Part shown: positions 53,542 to 61,616 of the stretch, piece by piece
Position numbering within the stretch: position 1 is the stretch's first letter
How the letters are laid out: every line of letters begins with the position of its first letter
DNA from: Paracoccus versutus
Lineage (GTDB): Bacteria > Pseudomonadota > Alphaproteobacteria > Rhodobacterales > Rhodobacteraceae
Assembly: GCF_000763885.1 (NCBI RefSeq)
Contig: NZ_JRKO01000013.1
Span: forward strand, 1 to 64,000
DNA: 64,000 bases
Reading direction: 5' to 3'
Program-made: the position numbers and the translations under genes
Notes under the pieces: generated by a model
Told to the model about the DNA's origin: nothing
What the model saw: the letters and a program-made list of their open reading frames with translations, nothing else
The model's database searches: none

Positions 53542-53727
53542 TCACGGTTCTTTCGGGTCGATCCGGCCCGAAAGCGAAGAGGGAAGCCGGTGCGCCTTTC
53601 GGGGCAAGGCCGGCGCTGCCCCCGCAACTGTAAGCAGCGAGCCTGCGCCGGATCACGCCACTGGTGCCGCACGGCATTGGGAAGGCCGGCAAGGGCAGCG
53701 ACCTGCGAGCCAGGAGACCTGCCGTGA
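53541..53727 (+). ncRNA. cobalamin (B12) riboswitch
   Basis: The class-defining blocks are in order: GAAGAGGGAAGCCGGTGCG (53575-53593), the B12 box CTGCCCCCGCAACTGTAAG (53616-53634), GCCACTGGTGCC, GGGAAGGCCGGCAAGGGC, and the closing AGCCAGGAGACCTGCCGTG. Cobalamin binding usually shuts off the gene downstream. That gene is nrdD, a B12-independent reductase, so repression when B12 is present would favour a B12-dependent (class II) enzyme. Confidence 0.92.
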
Positions 53728-53940
53728 TGATGACGATGAACCACGGGCGGGGTGTCCCGGCGGTGCGCCTGGCAATGCGGCCTTGTCGCCGCAGGGCTCC
53801 ATGCGTCCTGGCCTGCCCCGCCCCCAGCAGCACGGGGAACAGATGCGGCCATCCTTCACCACCAGACCTGCCAAGGCCGGCGCCGCCGTCCGCAGCACCG
53901 CAAGGGCGGCAGCAAGCCGCAGGCAAGGGAGGGCGCGTTG
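53728..53940 (+). other. leader between riboswitch and nrdD
   Basis: 213 bp without a supportable gene. A frame opening at 53727 has no family match and runs into nrdD out of phase. It probably contains the riboswitch expression platform. GGGAGGGCG before ATG 53941 is the nrdD ribosome site. Confidence 0.45.
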
Positions 53941-55686
53941 ATGCCGGCGCCGCTTACGCCCCCGCCCATCGCGCCGGCAAGGGATGTCGCCGTCGATGTC
54001 GCCTCGTCGGTCAACGAATACCTGGACCGCGCCGATTGGCGGGTGAATGCCAACGCCAACCAGGACTATTCGCTCGGCGGGCTGATCCTGAACGTCTCGG
54101 GCAAGGTGGTGGCCAATTACTGGCTGTCGCATGTCTATCCGCCCGCCGTGGGCGAGGCGCATCGCCGGGGCGACCTGCATATCCACGACCTCGACATGCT
54201 GGCCGGCTATTGCGCCGGCTGGTCGCTGCGCACCTTGCTGACCGAGGGGTTCAACGGCGTCCCCGGCAAGGTCGAGGCCGGGCCGCCGAAGCGCCTGTCC
54301 AGCGCCATCGGCCAGATCGTGAACTTCCTAGGCACGCTGCAGAACGAATGGGCCGGCGCGCAGGCCTTCAGTTCCTTCGACACCTATATGGCCCCCTTCA
54401 TCCGCAAGGATGGGCTGGGCTATGCCGAGGTGCGGCAGGCCATGCAGGAGCTGATCTTCAACCTCAACGTCCCCTCGCGCTGGGGCACGCAGACCCCGTT
54501 CACCAACCTGACCTTCGACTGGGTCTGCCCCGAGGATCTGCGCGACCAGGTGCCGGTCATCGGCGGTCAGCCGATGGGTTTCACCTATGGCGCCTTGCAG
54601 GCCGAGATGGACATGATCAACCGCGCCTATATCGAGGTAATGGCGCGCGGCGACGAAAAGGGCCGGGTCTTCACCTTTCCGATCCCGACCTACAACATCA
54701 CGCCGGATTTTCCCTGGGCCAGCGAGAACGCCAAGCTGCTGTTCGCGATGACGGCGAAATACGGCCTGCCCTATTTCCAGAACTTCCTGAACTCGGACCT
54801 CAAGCCGAACATGGTGCGGTCCATGTGCTGCCGGCTGCAACTCGACCTGACCGAGCTGCTGAAACGCGGCAACGGGCTGTTCGGCAGCGCCGAGCAGACC
54901 GGCTCGCTGGGCGTCGTCACCGTCAACTGCGCGCGGCTGGGTCATCTGCACAAGGGCGACGAGGCCGGGCTGCTGCAACGCCTGGACGAATTGCTCGACC
55001 TGGGCCGCGACAGCCTGGAGATCAAGCGCCGGGTGATCCAGCGGCTGATGGACGACGGGCTGTTTCCCTATAGCCGGCGCTACCTGGGCACGCTGCGCAA
55101 CCATTTCTCGACCCTGGGCGTCAACGGCATCAACGAGATGATCCGCAACTTCACCGACGATGCGCATGACATCACCACCGAATGGGGACATGGCTTCGCG
55201 CTGCGGCTGCTCGACCATCTGCGGGCGCGCATCACCGCCTTCCAGGAACAGACCGGACATCTCTATAACCTGGAGGCGACGCCGGCAGAGGGCACCACCT
55301 ATCGCTTCGCCAAGGAGGACCGCAGGCGTTTTCCCGGCATCCTCCAGGCCGGCACCGAACACGAGCCCTATTACACCAATTCGAGCCAGCTGCCTGTCGG
55401 CTTTACCGACGACCCGTTCGAGGCGCTGGAACGGCAAGAGGCGCTGCAGCGCAAATACACCGGCGGCACCGTGCTGCATCTCTACATGGGCACGCAGCTG
55501 TCCTCGGCCGAGGCCTGCCGCAAGCTGGTGCGCCGGGCGCTGGAGAATTTCGGCCTGCCCTATATCACCGTCACGCCGACATTCTCGGTCTGCCCCAGGC
55601 ATGGCCATATCGCGGGCGAACACGCGTTCTGCCCGCGCTGCGACGAAGAGCTTATCGCGAAAAAGCGGCAATCGGCCGCGCATTGA
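53941..55686 (+). CDS. nrdD: anaerobic ribonucleoside-triphosphate reductase, body lacking the glycyl-radical loop
   Basis: 581 residues. Reduces NTPs to dNTPs without oxygen. Class III blocks include VNANANQDYSLGGLILNVSG, GDLHIHDLDM, NLNVPSRWGTQTPFTNLTFD and the active-site loop RSMCCRL (Cys296-Cys297, thiyl-radical Cys expected at 297). The C-terminal zinc motif is VCPRHGHIAGEHAFCPRC at about 550-567. The protein stops 14 residues later, before the RVxGY glycyl-radical loop, which is encoded by the next gene. An N-terminal ATP-cone is also missing. First gene of the operon. Confidence 0.92.
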   Translation: MPAPLTPPPIAPARDVAVDVASSVNEYLDRADWRVNANANQDYSLGGLILNVSGKVVANYWLSHVYPPAVGEAHRRGDLHIHDLDMLAGYCAGWSLRTLLTEGFNGVPGKVEAGPPKRLSSAIGQIVNFLGTLQNEWAGAQAFSSFDTYMAPFIRKDGLGYAEVRQAMQELIFNLNVPSRWGTQTPFTNLTFDWVCPEDLRDQVPVIGGQPMGFTYGALQAEMDMINRAYIEVMARGDEKGRVFTFPIPTYNITPDFPWASENAKLLFAMTAKYGLPYFQNFLNSDLKPNMVRSMCCRLQLDLTELLKRGNGLFGSAEQTGSLGVVTVNCARLGHLHKGDEAGLLQRLDELLDLGRDSLEIKRRVIQRLMDDGLFPYSRRYLGTLRNHFSTLGVNGINEMIRNFTDDAHDITTEWGHGFALRLLDHLRARITAFQEQTGHLYNLEATPAEGTTYRFAKEDRRRFPGILQAGTEHEPYYTNSSQLPVGFTDDPFEALERQEALQRKYTGGTVLHLYMGTQLSSAEACRKLVRRALENFGLPYITVTPTFSVCPRHGHIAGEHAFCPRCDEELIAKKRQSAAH

Positions 55687-55700
55687 GGAAGGAAAAGACC

Positions 55701-55883
55701 ATGTTCGACGACTGGAAAACCGGACCGGAAGAGATCCTGCTGGCGGATGAGGAACGCCAGCCCTGCGAGATCTGGACGCGGGTGATGGGCTATCACCGCC
55801 CGGTATCCTCGTTCAACCGCGGCAAGAAGGGCGAATTCCGCGAGCGGCTGTATTTCAGCGAGCGGCGGGCCGATCTTGGCTGA
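55701..55883 (+). CDS. separate glycyl-radical domain of the anaerobic reductase
   Basis: 60 residues with the glycyl-radical signature TRVMGYHRPVSSFNRGKKGE; Gly30 in RVMGY is the radical site. In other NrdD proteins this follows directly after the zinc motif. Here it has its own ATG 55701, its own ribosome site (GAGGAAGG), and a 14-bp gap after the nrdD stop. Its end overlaps the nrdG start by 8 bp. It presumably binds the NrdD body, is activated by NrdG, and supplies the radical in trans. Confidence 0.88.
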   Translation: MFDDWKTGPEEILLADEERQPCEIWTRVMGYHRPVSSFNRGKKGEFRERLYFSERRADLG

Positions 55884-56499
55884 GATCCGCATCGGCGGCC
55901 TGCAGCGCCTGTCCAGCTGCGACTGGCCGGGCGAGCTGGTCGCCACCCTTTTCCTGCAGGGCTGTCCCTGGGACTGCCCCTATTGCCACAACCCGCATCT
56001 CATCCCGCCCGAGGCCGAGGGCGCGCTGGATTGGCAAGAGATCCTGGACTTTCTGGCGGGACGGCGCGGCCTGCTCGACGGCGTGGTGTTCTCGGGCGGG
56101 GAGCCGACGCTTCAGCGCGGCCTGCCCGAGGCGTTGCGGGCGGTCCGGGCCCTGGGGTTCAGGACCGGCCTGCACACGGCCGGCCCCTACCCCGCCCGGC
56201 TTGCGGCGGTGCTGCCGCTTTGCGACTGGGTCGGCTTCGACGTGAAGGCGCCGTTTTCCGGCTATCGGCGGGTGACGGGCGCAGCCGGCAGCGGCGACAG
56301 GGCCAGGGAAAGCCTGCGGCTGCTGCTGGCCAGCGGCACGGCCCACCAGGTGCGCACGACGGTCGATCCCACCCTGATCGACGGGGCGGCCTTGGCGCGG
56401 ATGGGCGCGGAACTGGCGGCGCTGGGTGTCGCCGACCATGTCCTGCAGGCCTGCCGCAGCACCGGAACACGCAGGAACCGTCCGGTGCACAAGGGCTGA
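55876..56499 (+). CDS. nrdG: anaerobic reductase-activating radical SAM enzyme
   Basis: 207 residues from TTG 55876, overlapping the previous stop by 8 bp. The 4Fe-4S/SAM motif is FLQGCPWDCPYCHNP (Cys30, Cys34, Cys37), with SAM-binding FSGGEPTLQRG. It makes the glycyl radical on the reductase. Here its substrate should be the separate 60-residue protein. The C-terminus ends at a terminator-like hairpin. Confidence 0.92.
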   Translation: MAEIRIGGLQRLSSCDWPGELVATLFLQGCPWDCPYCHNPHLIPPEAEGALDWQEILDFLAGRRGLLDGVVFSGGEPTLQRGLPEALRAVRALGFRTGLHTAGPYPARLAAVLPLCDWVGFDVKAPFSGYRRVTGAAGSGDRARESLRLLLASGTAHQVRTTVDPTLIDGAALARMGAELAALGVADHVLQACRSTGTRRNRPVHKG

Positions 56500-56501
56500 A
56501 A

Positions 56502-56520
56502 GCCGGCCCTGGGGGCCGGC
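56502..56520 (+). terminator. hairpin after nrdG
   Basis: GCCGGCCC-TGG-GGGCCGGC begins 2 bp after the nrdG stop. There is no T-run, so termination would be weak or Rho-assisted. Confidence 0.4.
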
Positions 56521-56629
56521 ATGCCATGGCGAAGGAACCGGGGGCGGCGTCTCTCAGCCCATGCGGGCAGCGGGCTGGTCTATGCCGACGGTATCGACCG
56601 CATCCGGCCGGTGGGCTCGGGCCGAACGG

Positions 56630-57325
56630 CTATCTTTGCGGCCGGCCGGAGCCGTGCCCGATGCCTTCCTCACCTCCGGCCTCTGCCGATGCGGGTGTCA
56701 GCGAAAGCCCGGCGGGCAGGTTGTCCGGTTTCAGATACCCATGGCAAGCAAAATTGATGATGGCCGAGGTGACATCTTCCACCGAATGCCGCCCGCCGGG
56801 GCGATACCACTTATACATCCAGAGCGTCATCCCCAGAATTATGCTTGCAGCTATATGAGAATCGACATCTACGAAAACCCCCTTTTCGACGCCCTCCCGA
56901 TATATCTGCTCGACCGTGCGCAGGTATGATTTCTTGACTTCCCGGACCTGGACCAGCGCGCTTTCCGGAAGCTCGGATTCGTTTTCGATATATACGGCAA
57001 GGTCGGCCATGTTCGAGGAAAACATGTCGATCCGGCCGCTCATGATCCTGACAAGCTTTTCATGCGGGCCAATATCCATTTCCAGGATTTCATTGAGCTG
57101 CGCCGTCGACATCTCCATGAATCTCTGGTGTATTTCCAGAAGGATGTCGGACTTGCTCTTGAACCAGTAATATATCGCGGGCCTGCGCACGCCGAAGTGG
57201 TCGGCAACCTCCTGGAGACTGGTGCCGCGATACCCCTTCTTTCGGAACAGATCCGCCGAAACCCGCAAAATTTCGTCCCTGGTCAGGTTGGGTCGCGCAT
57301 TCGGAGTTCTTGAGATCGGCGTCAT
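56630..57325 (-). CDS. TetR-family regulator
   Basis: 231 residues. The HTH is in TRDEILRVSADLFRKKGYRG, then TSLQEVADHFGVRRPAIYYW then FKSKSDIL. The C-terminal ligand domain is helical (WMYKWYRPGGRHSVEDVTSA), of the form seen in regulators of fatty-acid or acyl-CoA metabolism (a match to KstR2/FadR-type groups is only suggested). It heads the transport/catabolic cluster to its right and is the best candidate to bind the duplicated operator at 57850 and 61366. Confidence 0.88.
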   Translation of the reverse strand: MTPISRTPNARPNLTRDEILRVSADLFRKKGYRGTSLQEVADHFGVRRPAIYYWFKSKSDILLEIHQRFMEMSTAQLNEILEMDIGPHEKLVRIMSGRIDMFSSNMADLAVYIENESELPESALVQVREVKKSYLRTVEQIYREGVEKGVFVDVDSHIAASIILGMTLWMYKWYRPGGRHSVEDVTSAIINFACHGYLKPDNLPAGLSLTPASAEAGGEEGIGHGSGRPQR

Positions 57326-57546
57326 GGTCGTGGCTTCTCGTCATCAAGGAATTATTGTTGCTCGTTCATCGCGCGGCCATGATGGCATTTGCCCCATGAG
57401 CAGCGCCCATTGATCTTTCGGGCGACAGCTTCCCTGCCGAGCCATGCAACCCCGCTTGAACTGCGCACAGATCGGTTCTCAATCTCGTTTTTCGGACGAC
57501 GGCTGTCCTGGTTGAGCCGCCAGCAACAGAGTCGTTTCGTTCGGTT

Positions 57547-57583
57547 CACCTTATAACCGTCGAGGATCAGGGGGCCGTTATAA
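57547..57583. repeat. 9-bp perfect inverted repeat
   Basis: CCTTATAAC (57547-57555) and GTTATAAGG (57575-57583) are separated by 19 bp. Surrounding bases (GTTCGG left, CCGAAC right) extend it weakly. Possibly an end of a lost element or a regulator site. Confidence 0.4.
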
Positions 57584-57824
57584 GGAAGGATCACCCGACC
57601 GAACCTAACCGCCCGAGGCGCGACTGGCAAGCGCCCAGCCGCCACGGGGCGGAAGGTCGCGCCGAGGATTCCAGCATCGGAGGCCCTACGGAGAGAGGTT
57701 CCCCTGCGGAATACTACCTAGCGAAAACAGTAAACTATCTTCATGATGCTCAGCCCTGCGCCGCGACATGAGACCTGGGCGGCTCCCCTATACACGCCCA
57801 AAGATTCCGCCCTGCAAAATGATG

Positions 57825-57865
57825 TTGACACGAATCGAAACGAGATTTACTTACTAGAAAGTAAG
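57825..57865 (+). promoter_or_regulatory. promoter/operator copy 1 (TetR-type palindrome)
   Basis: TTGACA (57825-57830), then CGAATCGAAACGAGATTTA, then the palindrome CTTACT-AGAA-AGTAAG at 57850-57865. A GGGGGAG follows, then a 5-codon frame. The palindrome and its flank are nearly identical to copy 2 at 61341-61381. Confidence 0.65.
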
Positions 57866-58449
57866 CACGGGGGAGATGTGGATGAGCCCGCAGGGATAGG
57901 CTGCGCCCGGCGGGAAACCGGCCGGATTCTGCGACGGTGAGCAAAATCGCTTCCGGCAAGAAGGCGATCTCTGCAATTCGGAAAGCTAGGCGTATCCTTA
58001 AAATGAATGCGCGCCCGACCATTTCGGTTGCGCAGACCGAAAAATACGAGATGGCTTCCCGCGACAACTATGGCGTCATTGGCGCGGAAAGCCGCGCCGT
58101 ATTCGCATATCGAAGACAAGTGCCCGAATGGCCTTGTTCGATAACCCCTCCCTGGGATTGACAGGGAACCTTGCCCACCTTCTTGCTGACGATCGCCGCC
58201 GCTTCATGCGGGCGATGTGCTGCATCCTTGATCCCCGCCAACATTGCCAAAAACCCTGCCTTGCCGGCGCTTTGTCAAATTTATAAAAACGGCATCAAAT
58301 TTCGTATTGCAAAACACATTTCCTAAAAGTAATTTCCCCAAGGAAGGCGACCTGCCGGGCCTCGGCCGCGCGCTTTCCGCGCCAAAGCGAAGGGCGCGCC
58401 CTGCCCCGCCGGCAGGTTTCTTGCATTTCATCTTGGGGAGGAGAAAGAC

Positions 58450-59490
58450 ATGAAACAAACCATCTCGCTGGCAAGGACAGCATTGCATGCGGGAACGGCG
58501 ATGGCGTTCCTTGGCATGGCGGCCGGTTCGGCCGCATATGCGCAGGAGGTGACGCTCAAGCTGGGCAGCGTCCTGCCCGCCGGGCACTATATCCACCAGC
58601 ACCTGGTCGATGTCTTCATGGCGGATGTCGAGCAAAAGACGAACGGCGCGATCAAGTTCGAAAGCTATCCCGCCGCGCAGCTTGGCAAGGACGTGCCCGC
58701 CACCATGGGCAGCGGCTTGCTGGACCTGGGCGTCGTCATCACCGGGCATCATGCGGCCAAGTTCCCGCTGTCCTCGGTCGGGGAACTGCCGGAAGGCGCC
58801 GGAAGTGCCTGCCAGGGCTCGGCCAAGATGTGGGCGCTGACCCAGCCCGGCGGCATCCTGGACCAGGCGGAGTTCGCGCCCAAGGGGCTGCGCGTCCTGA
58901 ACGCCAACATGCTGGCCCCCTATGTGCTGTTCACCGGCAGCCGCAAGGTCGAAAAGCTGGACGACGTGCGCGGCCTGAAGATCTGGTCCAGCGGCCCGGC
59001 GGCCGAAAAGGCCATCGCCGAGATGGGCGGCGTGCCGATCAAGGTCTCCTCGACCGAGCTTTACGATTCCGCTACCCGCGGCACCGTCGACGGCGCCGTG
59101 TTCCCCTATTCCGGCCTAGTCCAATACGAGCTTGAGCCGGTGCTGAAATATGCGGTCGACGGGGTCAACTTCGGCTCGGGCGTGTTCTTCATAACCGTCA
59201 ACCAGCGCAGCTGGGACCGCCTTACCGAGGAACAGCGCGCGGTGATGAGCGAGGCGGCGCTGGCCGCGCAGCAGTCGTTCTGCGCCTATATCGATGAAAA
59301 CAACAGCGAGCTTCGGGACCAGGTCGCGGCGCGGGACGGCTATACCGTCACCACCCTGGAAGGCCCCGCCCAGGAGGAATTCGTCGAACGGCTGAAGCAG
59401 GGCGCGGTCCACTGGGCCGGGGTCATGGACAAGGCCGGCCTGCCGGGCAGCGAGGTGCTGAGGGCGCATCAGGAAGCCGCAGCCGATTGA
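58450..59490 (+). CDS. TRAP transporter substrate-binding protein (DctP family)
   Basis: 346 residues with a signal peptide ending about residue 31 (GSAAYAQ) and the DctP fold: LKLGSVLPAGHYIHQHLVDV, FESYPAAQLGKD, LRVLNANMLAPYVLFTG and the Arg-bearing RGTVDGAVFPYSG. It binds a carboxylate or similar substrate in the periplasm. The start is ATG 58450 after TTGGGGAGGAGAAAGAC. No DctQ or DctM gene follows: a GMC oxidoreductase does. It may work with a permease elsewhere. Confidence 0.92.
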   Translation: MKQTISLARTALHAGTAMAFLGMAAGSAAYAQEVTLKLGSVLPAGHYIHQHLVDVFMADVEQKTNGAIKFESYPAAQLGKDVPATMGSGLLDLGVVITGHHAAKFPLSSVGELPEGAGSACQGSAKMWALTQPGGILDQAEFAPKGLRVLNANMLAPYVLFTGSRKVEKLDDVRGLKIWSSGPAAEKAIAEMGGVPIKVSSTELYDSATRGTVDGAVFPYSGLVQYELEPVLKYAVDGVNFGSGVFFITVNQRSWDRLTEEQRAVMSEAALAAQQSFCAYIDENNSELRDQVAARDGYTVTTLEGPAQEEFVERLKQGAVHWAGVMDKAGLPGSEVLRAHQEAAAD

Positions 59491-59504
59491 CGCGACAGCG
59501 GCCG

Positions 59505-59534
59505 GTCCCGCCGCGACATCCGTTGCGGCGGGAC
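59505..59534 (+). terminator. hairpin between dctP and the GMC gene
   Basis: A perfect 10-bp stem GTCCCGCCGC...GCGGCGGGAC, 15 bp after the dctP stop, followed by GGATCTCTT. It is probably an attenuating or terminating hairpin that lowers expression of the next gene. Confidence 0.6.
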
Positions 59535-59574
59535 GGATCTCTTGTCGCCGGGGCATCAACGCAAGGGCAGGGCA

Positions 59575-61206
59575 TTGGAAGAATTCGACTATGTTATCAT
59601 CGGCGCCGGCAGCGCGGGCTGCGTCCTGGCGCATCGGCTGACCGAGACGGGCAACCATAGCGTCTGCGTGATCGAGGCTGGCCCGCCGGACCGCAACCCC
59701 TTCATCCATATCCCCGCCGGATATGTGAAGAACGTCATGAACAAGGATCTGACCTGGGGCTTCGTCAGCCAGCCGGTCCCCGGCATCGGCGGGCGCTCGG
59801 TGGGGCTGCCGCAGGGCAAGACGCTGGGCGGCTCCAGCGCCATCAACGGCATGGTCTACAATCGCGGCCAGCGGGCCGACTATGACGGGTGGGCGCAGCG
59901 CGGCAATCCGGGCTGGAGCTATGACGACGTGCTGCCCGCCTTTCGCCGCTCGGAAAAGCGGGGCGGCGCTGCCGATCAGGACTATCGCGGCACCGACGGC
60001 CCCCTGACCGTGACCGACCCGGCCTTCGACAACCCGCTGTGCCGGATGTTCGTCGAGGCGGCCAGGGAAATGGGCATCCCCGAGGTCGAGGATTACAACG
60101 CCGCCGCGCAGGAAGGCGTCGGCGGCTTCCAGTTCACCATCGACCTGTCGGGCCGACGCTCGGTCCGCATGAGCACGGCCCGCGCCTTCCTGCATCCGGC
60201 CGAAAGAACCGGGCGGGTCTCGGTGCGGACCCATGCCTATGCGGCGCGCATCCTGTTCGAGGGCAAGCGCGCCATCGGCCTGCGCTATCATGCCGGCGGC
60301 CCGCATGGCACGCCCAGCGAGGTGCGCGCCCGGCGCGAGGTCATCCTGTCGGCGGGCGCGCTGAACAGTCCGCGGCTGCTGCAGATCTCGGGCATCGGCG
60401 ATCCTCGGCATCTGCGCGGGCTGGGGGTGGACCCGGTCGCCGCCCTGCCCGGCGTGGGCGCGAACCTGACCGACCACTACCAGGTGCGCGCGGCGGTGCG
60501 GCTGAAGGACATCCGCACCGTCAACGAACGCGGCCGGGGCCTGGCGCTGGTTTCGGAGGTCGCGAAATGGGCCCTTGGCAGCCGCGACACCATCCTGGGC
60601 ATGGGGCCGGTGCCGATGCGGGTCTTCATGCGCTCGGACCCGGCGCTGGATGCGCCCGACCTTCAGCTTTCCTTCACCCCGGCCAGCTATCGCGAAGGGG
60701 TGGCGGGGCTTCTGGACCGCTATCCGGGCATGACCTGCGGCGGCTACATGCAGCGCCCGGAAAGCCGGGGCTGGGTGCGGGCCGTGTCCACCGACCTGGC
60801 GGTCCAGCCCGAGATCCAGCCCAACTACCTGGCGACGGAACGCGACCGCATGGCCATCGTCCAGGTGCTGAAATACGCGCGGCAACTGCTGGGCGCGAAA
60901 AGCTTCGCACCCTATTACGTCCGCGAGGAATTTCCGGGCGACAAGGTCTCGACCGACGACGAGATCCTGGACTTTGCCCGCCAGTTCGGCGGCACCGCCT
61001 TTCACCATTGCGGCACGGCCCGCATGGGGCCGGCCAGCGACCCGATGGCGGTGGTGGACGAAAGGCTGCGGGTGCATGGGCTCGAGGGGCTGCGCGTCGT
61101 CGATGCCTCGATCATGCCGGCGATCATCTCGGGGAACACGAACGCGCCCACCATCATGATCGCCGAGAAGGCGGCAGAGATGATCCGCGCCGACAACGCC
61201 GCCTGA
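59575..61206 (+). CDS. GMC-family FAD oxidoreductase (choline-dehydrogenase-like)
   Basis: 543 residues from TTG 59575, chosen because AGGGCAGG precedes it and the FAD motif follows at once (EEFDYVIIGAGSAGCVLAHR); a TTG 33 bp earlier is an alternative. GMC signatures include GGSSAINGMVYNRGQ and SAGALNSPRLLQISGIG. The catalytic His is in AFHHCGTARMG and the Asn in SGNTNAPT. It oxidises a primary alcohol, perhaps the compound bound by the neighbouring DctP. Confidence 0.9.
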   Translation: MEEFDYVIIGAGSAGCVLAHRLTETGNHSVCVIEAGPPDRNPFIHIPAGYVKNVMNKDLTWGFVSQPVPGIGGRSVGLPQGKTLGGSSAINGMVYNRGQRADYDGWAQRGNPGWSYDDVLPAFRRSEKRGGAADQDYRGTDGPLTVTDPAFDNPLCRMFVEAAREMGIPEVEDYNAAAQEGVGGFQFTIDLSGRRSVRMSTARAFLHPAERTGRVSVRTHAYAARILFEGKRAIGLRYHAGGPHGTPSEVRARREVILSAGALNSPRLLQISGIGDPRHLRGLGVDPVAALPGVGANLTDHYQVRAAVRLKDIRTVNERGRGLALVSEVAKWALGSRDTILGMGPVPMRVFMRSDPALDAPDLQLSFTPASYREGVAGLLDRYPGMTCGGYMQRPESRGWVRAVSTDLAVQPEIQPNYLATERDRMAIVQVLKYARQLLGAKSFAPYYVREEFPGDKVSTDDEILDFARQFGGTAFHHCGTARMGPASDPMAVVDERLRVHGLEGLRVVDASIMPAIISGNTNAPTIMIAEKAAEMIRADNAA

Positions 61207-61340
61207 CCTGCGGCCGCGCATCGGCCCGCGCCTTTGCGCCTTGCGGACGGGCCCGTGGGGTGACGCAAGCCGCGGTTGCGGCGCAGAGCGGAGGCTGTGT
61301 CGAATACATTGCGGCATCCAGTTTCGCTTCGCAAAACATG

Positions 61341-61381
61341 TTGACGCGAATCGGGATTAGATTTACTTACTAGAAAGTAAG
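61341..61381 (+). promoter_or_regulatory. promoter/operator copy 2 (TetR-type palindrome)
   Basis: TTGACG (61341-61346), then CGAATCGGGATTAGATTTA, then the palindrome CTTACT-AGAA-AGTAAG at 61366-61381. This is nearly identical to copy 1. AAAGGAGACGCGG follows, then ATG 61396. Confidence 0.65.
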
Positions 61382-61395
61382 CAAAGGAGACGCGG

Positions 61396-61572
61396 ATGAT
61401 CCCCCAGCTTGCCAGGAATGGATCCACCTCGACGAAAAGATCGGTCGGGCCCTGCGATTGTCAACGAAGATTGGGCTGGCGGCGGCTTTCCGAAACCGCG
61501 GCCAATCCGCAAGGCGAGGATGCCCAGGAACATGAAAATCCCTCGGCAATATCCGCGCCCCATTCCGCATGA
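61396..61572 (+). CDS. small ORF directly behind the duplicated promoter, uncertain
   Basis: 58 codons (MIPQLARNGSTSTKRSVGPC start), with AGGAG 6 bp before the ATG, ending 44 bp before the PrpD-family gene. It has a CDC pair but no recognised domain. The equivalent place behind promoter copy 1 has an ATG giving MSPQG then a stop, so it may be a leader peptide or a remnant of an original gene start. Confidence 0.35.
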   Translation: MIPQLARNGSTSTKRSVGPCDCQRRLGWRRLSETAANPQGEDAQEHENPSAISAPHSA

Positions 61573-61616
61573 AACCGGGCGGCAAGGACAGGCAATCGCA
61601 AGGCAGGAGGAGGATT

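Larger units (their letters stand above)
57326..58449. other. 1.1-kb intergenic region between tetR and dctP
   Basis: It contains an inverted repeat (57547-57583), a promoter/operator (57825-57865) and a strongly AT-rich stretch (58270-58345: TTTATAAAAACGGCATCAAA, then TTGCAAAACACATTTCC) just before dctP. A 74-codon frame (GTG 57937 to 58161) and the 20-codon frame after the operator have no family match. It may be the remains of a lost gene. Confidence 0.5.

Noticed and set aside
55684..55701. nrdD/glycyl-radical split considered as a sequencing frameshift
   Set aside because: The second frame has its own ATG and ribosome site after a 14-bp gap, and both proteins end and start cleanly, so a simple base error does not explain it.
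57352..57645. 97-codon minus-strand frame upstream of tetR
   Set aside because: No ribosome site or domain; it overlaps the inverted repeat and has the composition of non-coding DNA.
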